A stretch of DNA of 64,000 bases from Falsiroseomonas tokyonensis (lineage in GTDB: Bacteria > Pseudomonadota > Alphaproteobacteria > Acetobacterales > Acetobacteraceae), in contig NZ_JAFNJS010000002.1 in the NCBI RefSeq assembly GCF_019024325.1, forward strand, positions 310,118 to 374,117, in the 5' to 3' direction. A program made the position numbers and the translations under genes. Shown piece after piece: positions 55,923 to 64,000 of this stretch (within the stretch, counting starts at the first letter, position 1; each line of letters opens with the position of its first letter). The notes beneath the pieces are model-generated. The model searched no databases, was not told where the DNA came from, and saw nothing but the letters and a program-made list of their open reading frames with translations.

Positions 55923-56447
55923 ATGACCTTCATCCGCACCCGCTCCCCGCGCGAAACCATGCTGGCCGGCATCGCCGCCGCCGCGCGGCACCCTTTGGCG
56001 GAGCGCCCGCGGGCCGTCGCGGCCGCCATCGAGGCTTTCGCCGCCGATCCGGCGCTGCTGGAGGGGATGGACTGCCCCTGTTGCCCCGACCGCTACATCC
56101 GCCACCTGCTGCAGAGCGACGAGGAAGCGGGCTATGCCGTGGTGGCGCTGGTCTGGCGCCCGGGCCAGATGTCCCCGGTGCATGGCCACAAGACCTGGTG
56201 CGCCTTCGCCGTCCACCAGGGCACGTTGACCGAGACCTACTATGCCGCGGCCGAGGCCGAGGGCGACCTGCCGCAGCCGCGCAGCACGCAGCTGCTGCAC
56301 CCCGGCCAGGGCAGCCACGGCCCGGCCGATCCCGCGCTGATCCACCGCCTGGCCAACCTCTCCTGCCGCACCGCCATTTCCATCCATTGCTACGGGGTGG
56401 GCTTCGACCGCTTCGGCCAGGACGTGAACGAGGTCCACGCCGCCTGA
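55923..56447 (+). CDS. Cysteine-dioxygenase-like cupin protein
   Basis: A 174-residue small cupin. Iron ligands are in MSPVHGHKTW (His87, His89) and a likely third His in ALIHRLANLS (His141). Cys93 (WCAF) sits where cysteine dioxygenases carry the residue that crosslinks to a Tyr, and HCYG follows at 155-158. An N-terminal DCPCCPDRY motif (50-58) is unusual. The likely reaction is oxygenation of cysteine or a mercapto acid such as mercaptopropionate to a sulfinate. ATG at 55923, standing alone upstream of an EamA gene. Confidence 0.78.
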   Translation: MTFIRTRSPRETMLAGIAAAARHPLAERPRAVAAAIEAFAADPALLEGMDCPCCPDRYIRHLLQSDEEAGYAVVALVWRPGQMSPVHGHKTWCAFAVHQGTLTETYYAAAEAEGDLPQPRSTQLLHPGQGSHGPADPALIHRLANLSCRTAISIHCYGVGFDRFGQDVNEVHAA

Positions 56448-56517
56448 CCGGCCCGCCCCTGGGAAGGGGGCGAGGGTGCGGGTAGGGTAAGGGTGTGATC
56501 TCCTCCCCCAGCCGCGC

Positions 56518-57402
56518 GTGAACCGGAATGTCCTGATCGGCCTGTGCTTCGGCCTGGCCGCGGCGCTGACCTGGGGCGGGCAGGCGGTGGTGACCCGCAG
56601 CGGCACCGTCGCCGGCTATTCGCCGCTGGATCTCGCCATGCTGCGCTATGGCGCCGCCGCGCTGGTGCTGCTGCCCTTCGCCTGGCGGGCGCGGCGGGTG
56701 CTGGCCACGATCGGGCTGCCGAAGCTGATGGGGCTGGTCGCCACCGGCGGCGCGGCCAATGCGCTGCTATTCGGCTGGGGGCTGGTCTATGCGCCCGCCA
56801 GCCATGGCGGCACGGTGGCGCCCATCACCGCCGCCGTCATGGGTGCCGTGCTGGCCGTGCCGCTGCTGGGCGAAAGGCCGACGCGGGGGCGGGCCATCGC
56901 GCTCGGCTTCATCGTCTGCGGCATCCTGCTGATCGGCTGGGACGGCATTTCGGGCAGCCATCCGGGCGCCTGGCGCGGCGACCTGATCCTGATCGGCGCC
57001 GGCACGGTCTGGGGCGCCTTCACCGTGTTGCTGCGGCGCTGGCGCATTCCGGCGCTGGCCGGCAATGCGGCCATGTGCATCCTCTCCGCCCTGGTGCTGC
57101 TGCCGCCCTGGCTCTGGCTGGGCGGCGGCGTGGTGCCTGACATGCCCTGGCAGTCCAACCTGCTGCAGGGCTTTGCGCAGGGTGTGCTCTCCTCCGCCAT
57201 CGCCACGACGCTCTATGCCCGGGCGGGGGAGCTGATGGGCGCGACGCGCACCGCCTGCCTGACCACCATGGTGCCGGTGGCCGCGGTGCTGATGTCCGTG
57301 CTGATCCTGGGGGAGCCGCTGGGCCTGGCCAAGCTGGCCGGGGTAGTGCTGGCGGTCAGCGCCATGCTGATCGCCGTGCTCTTCACCGGCCGCCGGGTTT
57401 AG
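56518..57402 (+). CDS. DMT-family EamA transporter
   Basis: A 294-residue protein with ten predicted transmembrane helices in two EamA repeats (about 5-140 and 150-290), a drug/metabolite exporter type. GQAVVTRSG in repeat 1 and GTVWGAFTVLLRRW in repeat 2 are typical. The start is GTG at 56518; no in-frame ATG fits near it. It follows the cysteine-dioxygenase-like gene by 70 bases and converges with a YdcH-like gene, overlapping 4 bases. Exported metabolite unknown. Confidence 0.85.
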   Translation: MNRNVLIGLCFGLAAALTWGGQAVVTRSGTVAGYSPLDLAMLRYGAAALVLLPFAWRARRVLATIGLPKLMGLVATGGAANALLFGWGLVYAPASHGGTVAPITAAVMGAVLAVPLLGERPTRGRAIALGFIVCGILLIGWDGISGSHPGAWRGDLILIGAGTVWGAFTVLLRRWRIPALAGNAAMCILSALVLLPPWLWLGGGVVPDMPWQSNLLQGFAQGVLSSAIATTLYARAGELMGATRTACLTTMVPVAAVLMSVLILGEPLGLAKLAGVVLAVSAMLIAVLFTGRRV

Positions 57403-57620
57403 GGTGCGGCATCCTCTCGCGCCCAGCGCGGCATGCCGCAGCCGCCGAGTGCCGCCACGCGGTCCTTGGCCAGGGACTTTTCCCGGCTCAGCCGCCGGAT
57501 CAGCGCCTCATCCGGGGTGGAACGTGCCCGCTCGGCCGCAATCAGCCGGTCCAGGTCCGTCAGCCGCTCCACCAGACGCAGCCTGAGCAGACCGCCCGAC
57601 GCGCCGTAGCCTCCATCCAT
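57399..57620 (-). CDS. YdcH-like (DUF465) small protein
   Basis: A 73-residue helical protein. The pattern LRLRLVERLTDLDRLIAAERARS then DEALIRRLSREKSLAKDRVAAL matches DUF465 (YdcH): a helical hairpin with L-D-x-x-I and a K/E-rich second helix. Function unknown in this family; homologues are small and cytosolic. The start at 57620 follows a GAGG stretch; a longer frame to 57797 has Pro/Gly-rich unlike sequence. Convergent with EamA. Confidence 0.6.
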   Translation of the reverse strand: MDGGYGASGGLLRLRLVERLTDLDRLIAAERARSTPDEALIRRLSREKSLAKDRVAALGGCGMPRWAREDAAP

Positions 57621-57784
57621 GACGCCCTCAGCCTCCACTTTCCGTCGCTGCGCGGGGGCGCGGCGGTTGGGAGGCCCGACATCGCGGGAACCGGGGGGTT
57701 CGCCGCCAGAGGGGCCCGGGCCTCTAGACAGGATGCTGGTCCCGCTTTCTGACGATTTCAAGACGAATCCGGGACAGCGGCTCC

Positions 57785-57803
57785 GCAAGCGGGTCACGCT
57801 TGC
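57785..57803 (-). terminator. Stem-loop at the 3' end of the CBS-BON gene
   Basis: A perfect 7-bp stem, gcaagcg/cgcttgc, with a 5-base loop lies directly after the stop of the CBS-BON gene on the minus strand. No T-run is present, so it may act only as a transcript-end structure. Confidence 0.35.
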
Positions 57804-57804
57804 C

Positions 57805-58494
57805 TCAGCCCGCCGGGGCTTCCGCCGTGCTCCGCTCCACCATCATCGTCACGCCGCGCACGCCGGGCACCGTCTGCGCCAGCACCTTCAGCCCGCGTAG
57901 CACGGCCTCGTCCCGGCAATAGCCGTGGAATGAGACGACGCCATTCTTCACGTCGAAGAAGATGGCATAGGCGTCGATCCAGGGCTGCTGCTTCATCGCC
58001 TTGGCCAGCGCACGGCGGATCCGCTCATCCGGCGCATCCGCCATCAGCTCCGCGGAGGGTTGCAGCAGCGCGCGGATCAGGTCGGCGCGGGAGACGATGC
58101 CCACCAGCCGGCCGTCCCGCAGCACGGGAATGCGGCGGATGGCCCGTTCCTCCATCGCCTTGGCCAGGGTCTCCAGCGGCGTGTCCTCCTCCGCCGTCAC
58201 GGCGCCACGGGTCATGGCATCGCCGGCGGTCTGGCCATGGGCGCGGGCGAAGCGGTCTGCCTGGGCGGCGGCGGATTCGAACAGGCCGGCGATCCAGGAC
58301 CGCGGCGCATCGGCCGGCGCGGCCAGGCGGCGCAGCAGGTCCCCTTCCGTCAGCATGCCGAGCAGGCGCCCCTTCGCATCCACCACCGGCGCGCCGGAGA
58401 AGCCCCGTTCCGCCATGGCGCGGGCGGCCACGGCGATCGGCGTGCCGGGCTGGAAGGTGACCGGGTCGGGCGTCATCAGGTCACGCGCGCGCAT
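57805..58494 (-). CDS. CBS-pair and BON domain protein
   Basis: A 229-residue protein with two CBS repeats (about 1-57 and 91-143) and a BON domain (about 155-220, PWIDAYAIFFDVKNGVVSFHGYCRDE). CBS pairs bind adenine nucleotides; BON domains bind phospholipid membranes. Such CBS-BON proteins are common small sensors in alphaproteobacteria, with unknown targets. AGGAGG lies a few bases before the ATG. It is a separate transcription unit just downstream of the hut operon. Confidence 0.88.
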   Translation of the reverse strand: MRARDLMTPDPVTFQPGTPIAVAARAMAERGFSGAPVVDAKGRLLGMLTEGDLLRRLAAPADAPRSWIAGLFESAAAQADRFARAHGQTAGDAMTRGAVTAEEDTPLETLAKAMEERAIRRIPVLRDGRLVGIVSRADLIRALLQPSAELMADAPDERIRRALAKAMKQQPWIDAYAIFFDVKNGVVSFHGYCRDEAVLRGLKVLAQTVPGVRGVTMMVERSTAEAPAG

Positions 58495-58552
58495 GTCTCT
58501 CTCCTCCTAAGGCCTCTGCGGACCGAAGGGGTGCCCTATTATGGAATTTTTG
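58495..58552 (-). promoter_or_regulatory. Putative promoter region of the CBS-BON gene
   Basis: Read on the minus strand, an AT-rich tract with CATAAT (around 58539-58544) and a strong GGAGGAGA ribosome-binding site lead into the CBS-BON ATG. The hut thioesterase ends at 58553, so this is the only control region for the CBS-BON gene. No convincing -35 box was seen. Confidence 0.3.
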
Positions 58553-58963
58553 TCACTTTGACCCTGTGGCAGCCCAGCTCGTGGTCACATGGGCGCAGGG
58601 TTCGGCGGCGCCCTCGGCGCGCAGCGTCACCTCGCCATAGGACAGGGTGCGGCCGCGCTTGATGACGCGCGCCTCGGCCAGCACGGCGGTGGCGGGCGGC
58701 CGGCGCAGGAAGGTGATGGCGAGGCTGGCGGTCAGGCTCTCGTCGCGCCCCTCGCTCAGGGACAGCAGCGCCACCCACATGGCGACATCGGCCAGCCCCA
58801 TCAACGCGGGGCCGGAGACGGTGCCGCCGGGGCGCAGCATATCCTCCCGCGCCGGCAGGCGCAGCGTGGCGAGGCCCTCGCCATAGGACAGCACCTCGAT
58901 CCCCCAGGCGCCGGCGAGCGGCACCCCTTCGCGCACCCGCGCCTGCATTGCGGCGATACTCAT
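58553..58963 (-). CDS. PaaI-like hot-dog thioesterase
   Basis: A 136-residue hot-dog thioesterase. The segment MLRPGGTVSGPALMGLADVAMWVALL (about 41-66) carries the usual G-x-x-x-x-x-D active-site layout of the PaaI class. ATVAVLAEARVIKRGRTLSYGEV-like text follows. Its start overlaps the hutI stop (ATGA), making it the last gene of the hut operon. A thioesterase is not part of histidine breakdown, so its role here is unclear. Confidence 0.83.
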   Translation of the reverse strand: MSIAAMQARVREGVPLAGAWGIEVLSYGEGLATLRLPAREDMLRPGGTVSGPALMGLADVAMWVALLSLSEGRDESLTASLAITFLRRPPATAVLAEARVIKRGRTLSYGEVTLRAEGAAEPCAHVTTSWAATGSK

Positions 58964-60165
58964 CGCCCGGCCACCACGCGGCCGAGGCAGGGGTTGCGGC
59001 CGATCCAGTAGCAGAGTTCGGCGGGGCGGGAGATGCCATACAGCGCCAGGTCGCAGCGCAGGCCGGGGGCGAGGGCGCCGCGATCGGAGAGGCCCAAAGC
59101 CGCGGCGGCGTTGCTGGTGACCCCGGCCAGCGCCTCGGCCACCGTCAGACGGAACAGGGTGCAGCCCATGTTCAGCATCAGCAGCAGGGAGGGGGCGGGG
59201 CAGGAGCCGGGGTTGAGGTCCGTGGCGAGCGCCATGCGCAGCCCGGCGGCGCGCATCGCGGCGATATCGGGGAAATGGGTTTCGCGGATGGTGTAGAAGG
59301 CGCCGGGCAGCAGCACGCCGACCGTGCCGGCGGCCGCCATGGCGGCGATGCCTTCGGCGCTGGCATATTCGATATGGTCGGCCGACAGCGCGCCGTAGCG
59401 TGCGGCGAGCGCCGCGCCGCCATCGTCGCGCAGCTGGTCCGCGTGCAGTTTCACGGGCAGCCCGGCGCGGCGGGCGGCGTCGAAAACCCATTCGGTCTGC
59501 TCGGCCGAAAAGCCGATGGCGCTGTCGGTGAAGGCGTCCACCGCATCGGCAAGGTTCTCGGCGGCGATGGCGGGGATGATCTCCTCCGCCACGTGCCGGG
59601 CAAAGTCAGCGGCGCGGCCGGCGTATTCCGGCGGCGTGGCATGGGCGGCGAGCAGGCTGGTCTGCAGCGAAACGTCCCGCAGCCCCGGCAGGCGCCGCGC
59701 GGCGCGCAGCATGCGGGCCTCGGTCGCGAGATCGAGGCCGTAGCCGGATTTCACCTCGAGGGTGGTGACACCCTCCGCCAGCAGCAGGTCGAGGCGCGGC
59801 AGGGCGGCCTGCACCAGCGCGTCCTCGGAGGCCTCGCGGGTGGCGCGGACGGTGGAGAGGATTCCGCCGCCGGCCTTGGCGATGGCCTCGTAGCTCGCGC
59901 CTTCCAGCCGCATCTCGAATTCGCGGGCGCGGTCGCCGGCGAAGACCAGGTGGGTGTGGCAGTCGATCAGGCCCGGCAGGATCCAGGCGCCGTCGCAATG
60001 CCGTGTTTCCGCCGCCGTGGCCGGCAGTTCCGCCCGCGGTCCGACCCAGGCGATGCGGCCATCCTTGGCGGCGATCGCGCCATCCTCGATCACACCGAGC
60101 GGGTCGCCGTCGCGCGGCACCATTGTGCAGAGATTCGCGTCCAGCCAGACGCGGTCGAAGATCAT
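58960..60165 (-). CDS. hutI: Imidazolonepropionase
   Basis: A 401-residue amidohydrolase that opens 4-imidazolone-5-propionate to formiminoglutamate, the third step of histidine breakdown. LIDCHTHLVFAGDRA carries His70 and His72; KLHADQLRDDGG gives the third His and ATDLNPGSCP the Asp. VEVKSGYGLDLATE-type text (LEVKSGYGLDLATE) and SYEAIAKAGGGILSTVRATR are HutI signatures. It overlaps the hutH stop and the thioesterase start (ATGA each). Confidence 0.96.
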   Translation of the reverse strand: MIFDRVWLDANLCTMVPRDGDPLGVIEDGAIAAKDGRIAWVGPRAELPATAAETRHCDGAWILPGLIDCHTHLVFAGDRAREFEMRLEGASYEAIAKAGGGILSTVRATREASEDALVQAALPRLDLLLAEGVTTLEVKSGYGLDLATEARMLRAARRLPGLRDVSLQTSLLAAHATPPEYAGRAADFARHVAEEIIPAIAAENLADAVDAFTDSAIGFSAEQTEWVFDAARRAGLPVKLHADQLRDDGGAALAARYGALSADHIEYASAEGIAAMAAAGTVGVLLPGAFYTIRETHFPDIAAMRAAGLRMALATDLNPGSCPAPSLLLMLNMGCTLFRLTVAEALAGVTSNAAAALGLSDRGALAPGLRCDLALYGISRPAELCYWIGRNPCLGRVVAGR

Positions 60166-61637
60166 GCGGGCAGCTCCACCAGGGCGGCGAAGGCGCCAGT
60201 TTGGACCAGCCGGCGCACGGCTTCCATATCGGGGGCCATGAACCGGTCGGCATCCCAGGGCGCCGCGACGCCGCGGACCAGGGCATGGGCCGCCTGCAGG
60301 GGCGGAGAGGTTGTCAGCGGCCGATGGAACTCCAGCCCCTGCGCCGCACACAAAAGTTCGATGGAGAGGATGGACGAAAGATTTTCGGCCATCTCGCCCA
60401 GCCGCAGCGCGGCACCGGTGGCCATGCTGACATGGTCCTCCTGGTTCGCGCTGGTGGGCAGGCTGTCGACGCTGCGCGGCGTGGCGAGCGCCCGGTTTTC
60501 GGCGACCAGCGCGGCGGCGGTGACCTGCGCGATCATGAAGCCGGAATGCAGCCCGCCCTCCGCCACCAGGAAGGCCGGCAGGCCGCTGGTCACGGGGTCC
60601 ACCAGCAGGGCGATGCGGCGTTCGCTGATGGCGCCGAGTTCCGCGAGTGCCAGCGCGATGGAATCGGCGGCGAAGGCCACCGGCTCCGCATGGAAATTGC
60701 CGCCCGACAGGATGTCGCCATCGGCCATGATCAGGGGATTGTCGGTGACCGCATTGGCCTCGCGTTGCAGGACCGCCGCGGCATGGTCCAGCAGGTCGAG
60801 GCAGGCGCCGGCGACCTGCGGCTGGCAGCGCAGCGAATAGGGGTCCTGCACCCGCGTATCGCCTTCGCGATGGCTGTCGCGGATGACGCTGCCGGCCATC
60901 AGCCCGCGCAGCGCCGCGGCACAGCGGATCTGGCCGGGCTGGCCGCGCAGCGCATGGATGCGTGCATCGAAGGGCGTGTCGGAGCCGCGCGCCGCATCGA
61001 CGCTGAGCGCGCCGGCCACCAGCGATGTGTGCAGAAGATCCTGGGCCGCGAAGAGGTTTGCCAGGGCGATGGCGGTGGAGACCTGCGTGCCGTTCAGCAG
61101 CGCCAGGCCCTCCTTCGGCCCGAGGGTGAGCGGCACGATCCCCGCCTCGGCACCCGGCCTGCGCTCGCCATTGACGAAGACCTCGCCTTCGCCGACCAGC
61201 ATCAGCGCGAGATGCGCCAGCGGCGCCAGGTCGCCCGAGGCGCCGACCGATCCCTTGGATGGAATAACCGGCAGCGCATCCGACGCCAGCAGCGCGAGCA
61301 GCGATTCCGCCACCGCTACGCGCACGCCGGAGGCGCCGCGCGACAGCGACAGCGCCTTCAGCGCCAGCACCAGCCGCACCACCGGCGCGGGCAGCGGCGC
61401 ACCGGTGCCGGCGGCGTGGCTGCGCAGCAGGTTCAGCTGCAGCTGCGCGAGTTTCTCGGGCGCGATGCGCGTGGAGGCGAGTTTCCCGAAACCCGTGTTC
61501 ACGCCATAGATCGGGCCATCCTCGGTGAGCCGCGCGGCGAGCACGGCCGCGCCCTGTTCGGTCGCCTCGCGCCAACCCTCCGGCAGCTCGAAGCGCGCGC
61601 CCGCCATCACGGCGCGCAGCGTGGCGAGGTCGATCAT
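60162..61637 (-). CDS. hutH: Histidine ammonia-lyase
   Basis: The 491-residue enzyme removes ammonia from histidine to give urocanate. The self-made MIO cofactor comes from Ala133-Ser134-Gly135 in [55 protein letters not shown] and [12 protein letters not shown] are further hallmarks of HAL. It is second in the hut operon with ATGA overlaps on both sides. Confidence 0.97.
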   Translation of the reverse strand: MIDLATLRAVMAGARFELPEGWREATEQGAAVLAARLTEDGPIYGVNTGFGKLASTRIAPEKLAQLQLNLLRSHAAGTGAPLPAPVVRLVLALKALSLSRGASGVRVAVAESLLALLASDALPVIPSKGSVGASGDLAPLAHLALMLVGEGEVFVNGERRPGAEAGIVPLTLGPKEGLALLNGTQVSTAIALANLFAAQDLLHTSLVAGALSVDAARGSDTPFDARIHALRGQPGQIRCAAALRGLMAGSVIRDSHREGDTRVQDPYSLRCQPQVAGACLDLLDHAAAVLQREANAVTDNPLIMADGDILSGGNFHAEPVAFAADSIALALAELGAISERRIALLVDPVTSGLPAFLVAEGGLHSGFMIAQVTAAALVAENRALATPRSVDSLPTSANQEDHVSMATGAALRLGEMAENLSSILSIELLCAAQGLEFHRPLTTSPPLQAAHALVRGVAAPWDADRFMAPDMEAVRRLVQTGAFAALVELPA

Positions 61638-63304
61638 CGCAGGATGCCCGGCAGGTCGAGGCTCTTTTCGCGGGCGCACTCCAGCGCATCCTCGTAGCCC
61701 GCATCGGCATGGCGCATCACGCCCGTCGCCGGGTCGTTCCAGAGCACGCGGGCGAGCCGCCGCGCCGCGGCCTCCGTCCCATCCGCCACGATCACCATGC
61801 CCGCATGCTGGGAAAAGCCCATGCCGACGCCGCCGCCGTGATGCAGCGAGACCCAGGTGGCCCCCGAGGCCGTGTTCAGCAGCGCATTCAAAAGGGGCCA
61901 GTCGGAGACGGCATCCGATCCATCGCGCATCGCCTCCGTCTCCCGGTTCGGCGAGGCGACGGAGCCGGAATCCAGATGGTCGCGGCCGATGACGATCGGC
62001 CCGATCTCGCCGCGCGCCACCATCTCGTTGAAGGCAAGGCCCAGCCGGTCCCGCTGCCCGAGACCCACCCAGCAGATGCGCGCCGGCAGGCCCTGGAAGG
62101 CGATTCTTTGCTGGGCCATGTCGAGCCAGTTGTGCAGGTGCCGGTCGTCCGGGATCAGCTCCTTCACCTTGGCGTCGGTGCGCCGGATATCCTCCGGGTC
62201 GCCCGAGAGCGCGGCCCAACGGAACGGCCCGACGCCGCGGCAGAAGAGCGGCCGGATATAGGCCGGCACGAAGCCGGGGAAGTCGAAGGCAGTTGCAAGA
62301 CCTTCCTCCTTCGCCATTTGCCGGATGTTGTTGCCATAATCCATGACGATGGCGCCGCGGCTCTGGAAATTTAGCATCGCCTGCACATGCGCCACCATCG
62401 AGCGCTTCGCCGCGGCGGCGACGGCGGCCGGATCGCTCTCCCGCATCGCGGCCCACTGCGCCAGCGACCAGCCGGCCGGCAGGTAGCCATTGGCGGGATC
62501 ATGCGCGCTGGTCTGGTCGGTGACGATATCCGGCACCACGCCGCGCCGCACCAGCTCGGGAAAGATTTCGGCCGCATTGCCCAGAAGCCCGACGCTGATG
62601 GCGCGGCGCTCCGCGCAGGCCGCGCGAATCATCGCCAGCGCGGTGTCGAGATCCTCCGCCTTGTGGTCGAGGTACTTCGTCTCCAGCCGCTTCTCGATGG
62701 AGGAAGGCTGGCATTCCACCGCCAGCACGCAGGCGCCGGCAAAGACGCCCGCCAGCGGCTGCGCGCCGCCCATGCCGCCAAGCCCGCCGGTCAGGATCCA
62801 GCGCCCCGCCAGGTCGCCACCAAAATGCTGGCGCCCGGCCTCCGCGAAGGTTTCGTAGGTGCCCTGCACGATCCCCTGGCTGCCGATATAGATCCAGGAC
62901 CCCGCGGTCATCTGGCCGTACATCATCAGGCCCTTGCGATCGAGCTCCGAAAAATGCTCCCAGGTGGCCCAGCGCGGCACCAGGTTGGAGTTCGCGATCA
63001 GCACGCGCGGTGCATCGGCATGGGTGCGGAACACGCCGACGGGTTTGCCGGACTGCACCAGCAAGGTCTGGTCCTCCTCCAGCCGCTTCAGCGTGGCGAC
63101 GATGCGCTCAAAACTGTCCCAGTCGCGCGCGGCGCGGCCGATGCCGCCATAGACCACGAGCTCGCCCGGCTTCTCCGCCACCTCGTCATCGAGGTTGTTC
63201 ATCAGCATCCGCATCGCCGCCTCCGTGGTCCAATGGCGGCAGCTGAGCTCCAACCCGCGCGGGCTGCGGATGGCGGGGGCGTTGCGGCGGCGCGGATCGG
63301 TCAT
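61634..63304 (-). CDS. hutU: Urocanate hydratase
   Basis: A 556-residue NAD-dependent urocanase that turns urocanate into imidazolone propionate. [17 protein letters not shown] is the NAD-binding stretch, [20 protein letters not shown] holds the catalytic Cys, and [31 protein letters not shown] and [17 protein letters not shown] are family blocks. It is the first gene of hutU-hutH-hutI-thioesterase. Its start is 43 bases from the HutC operator. Confidence 0.97.
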   Translation of the reverse strand: MTDPRRRNAPAIRSPRGLELSCRHWTTEAAMRMLMNNLDDEVAEKPGELVVYGGIGRAARDWDSFERIVATLKRLEEDQTLLVQSGKPVGVFRTHADAPRVLIANSNLVPRWATWEHFSELDRKGLMMYGQMTAGSWIYIGSQGIVQGTYETFAEAGRQHFGGDLAGRWILTGGLGGMGGAQPLAGVFAGACVLAVECQPSSIEKRLETKYLDHKAEDLDTALAMIRAACAERRAISVGLLGNAAEIFPELVRRGVVPDIVTDQTSAHDPANGYLPAGWSLAQWAAMRESDPAAVAAAAKRSMVAHVQAMLNFQSRGAIVMDYGNNIRQMAKEEGLATAFDFPGFVPAYIRPLFCRGVGPFRWAALSGDPEDIRRTDAKVKELIPDDRHLHNWLDMAQQRIAFQGLPARICWVGLGQRDRLGLAFNEMVARGEIGPIVIGRDHLDSGSVASPNRETEAMRDGSDAVSDWPLLNALLNTASGATWVSLHHGGGVGMGFSQHAGMVIVADGTEAAARRLARVLWNDPATGVMRHADAGYEDALECAREKSLDLPGILR

Positions 63305-63347
63305 GCGGGGGCTCCGTGTCTCACCGCCAGCATTGCGGCTGACAAAG

Positions 63348-63365
63348 ATTATGTCTAGACATAAT
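63348..63365. promoter_or_regulatory. Perfect 18-bp palindromic HutC operator
   Basis: The sequence attatgtctagacataat is its own reverse complement; its core gtctagac fits the GT-N-TA-N-AC operators of the HutC branch of GntR repressors. CATAAT occurs on both strands within it and could serve as divergent -10 boxes, with CTGACA at 63339-63344 as a -35 for the rightward promoter. Binding would silence both hutU and hutC. The palindrome ends only three bases before the hutC ATG. Confidence 0.85.
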
Positions 63366-63368
63366 CGG

Positions 63369-64000
63369 ATGACCCGCCACGCCGCCATCCGCGCCGAGAT
63401 CGAGGCGCGCATCCTCTCCGGCGCGCTCCGCCCCGGCGACAAGCTGCCTTCCGAGGCCGAGCTGGTGTCGGCGCACGGCGTGGCGCGGATGACGGCGAGC
63501 CGTGCGCTGGCGGATCTGGTCGCCGCCGGGCTGGTGGTGCGCCGCCGCAAGGCCGGCAGCTTCGTGGCCGCCCCGCGCGCGGAGGAGGCGCTGCTCGGCA
63601 TCCCCGACCTGCGCGCCACCATCGGCCCCGGCCACCGCCACGCCGTACTGTCCCGCGCGCTGCGGGCCGCCACGGCGGAGGACCGCGCCCGGCTGGGCGC
63701 CCTGCCGGGCGGTGCCCGCGTGCTGGCGCTGCGGGTGCGGCACGAGGCCGGCGGCGTGGCGATGGCGCTGGAGGACCGCCTCATCAGCCTGCACGCCGTC
63801 CCCGAAGCCCGCGCCGAGATTTTTGCGAATTCGCCGCCAGGCTCCTGGCTGCTGGATCGTGTCCCGTGGACCGAGGCGGAGCACCGCATCAGCGCCATCA
63901 CCGCGGATGCGGAGACCGCCGGCCTGCTCGGCCTCGCGCCGGGCGCCGCCTGCCTGGTGCTGGACCGCCGCAGCTTTCGCGGGGCGGAGGCCGTGACCGC
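63369..64000 (+). CDS. hutC: GntR/HutC-type histidine-utilisation repressor (3' end cut)
   Basis: Only the first 210 codons are in the window and the frame is open to its end. The N-terminus is a GntR winged helix (about 3-70) with [18 protein letters not shown] and [22 protein letters not shown] effector domain follows (from about 85), in which urocanate is the known inducer of HutC. Divergent placement beside hutU supports this role. The ATG at 63369 has no ribosome-binding site, because the operator ends three bases earlier, so the mRNA may be leaderless. Confidence 0.9.
   Translation, partial: MTRHAAIRAEIEARILSGALRPGDKLPSEAELVSAHGVARMTASRALADLVAAGLVVRRRKAGSFVAAPRAEEALLGIPDLRATIGPGHRHAVLSRALRAATAEDRARLGALPGGARVLALRVRHEAGGVAMALEDRLISLHAVPEARAEIFANSPPGSWLLDRVPWTEAEHRISAITADAETAGLLGLAPGAACLVLDRRSFRGAEAVT

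Overview
The window is 64 kb of very GC-rich bacterial chromosome, densely packed with genes and with no gene-free stretch longer than about 250 bases. Gene content and style suggest an environmental heterotrophic alphaproteobacterium, most likely an Acetobacteraceae/Roseomonas-like organism. The pointers are many tripartite-tricarboxylate (Bug/TctC) and TRAP binding proteins, the egtB-egtD pair, an alphaproteobacterial-looking EF-G, Tat-like RR signal peptides, and ATGA/GTGA start-stop overlaps almost everywhere. This placement is inference, since no rRNA is present. I saw no rRNA, tRNA, CRISPR array, insertion sequence or prophage.

Left part (1-16.2 kb): a nucleoside deoxyribosyltransferase and a gamma-glutamyltransferase-like hydrolase coupled to a vWA (DUF1194) protein. 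Next comes a compact operon of circularly permuted ATP-grasp ligase, alpha-E protein and Anbu proteasome-like peptidase. Facing it is a minus-strand operon of an orphan ABC binding protein, a creatininase-like amidohydrolase and two tandem FAD-linked oxidases. A Rieske oxygenase, a 2-hydroxyacid dehydrogenase, the ergothioneine genes egtB-egtD and an orphan response regulator follow.

Middle (16.2-41.4 kb): glgX diverges from treZ-treY (trehalose from alpha-glucan). Then come HU, an aldehyde dehydrogenase, a 2-hydroxyacid dehydrogenase, an SDR and a flavodoxin-fold reductase. A complete sugar-type ABC importer, a Bcr/CflA-type efflux pump, the queuosine genes queA-tgt and a DUF1800-DUF1501 pair follow. 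A solitary fusA preceded by a small overlapping ORF closes this part.

Right part (41-64 kb): a tctC-tctB-tctA-MaoC operon, an SPFH-NfeD-MlaA envelope operon with an HPF-like gene upstream, and an M20 amidohydrolase. A dctP-dctQ-dctM TRAP transporter, a sulfotransferase, an isopropylmalate-dehydrogenase-like gene, an orphan Bug protein coupled to a carboxymuconolactone-decarboxylase-like protein, and a cysteine-dioxygenase-like gene follow. An EamA permease, a YdcH-like small protein and a CBS-BON protein lead to the histidine-utilisation operon hutU-hutH-hutI-thioesterase. It diverges from hutC, cut by the window end, across a perfect 18-bp palindromic operator.

Non-coding structure stands out. 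There are two large palindromic elements (12324-12487 and 48766-48974) and a 24-bp tandem hairpin repeat upstream of the SPFH operon. Perfect stem-loops lie just after the binding-protein gene in all three complete transporter operons. The most system-like locus is the ATP-grasp/alpha-E/Anbu operon, whose ATP-grasp protein ends in an unusual Ser-Gln repeat tail.
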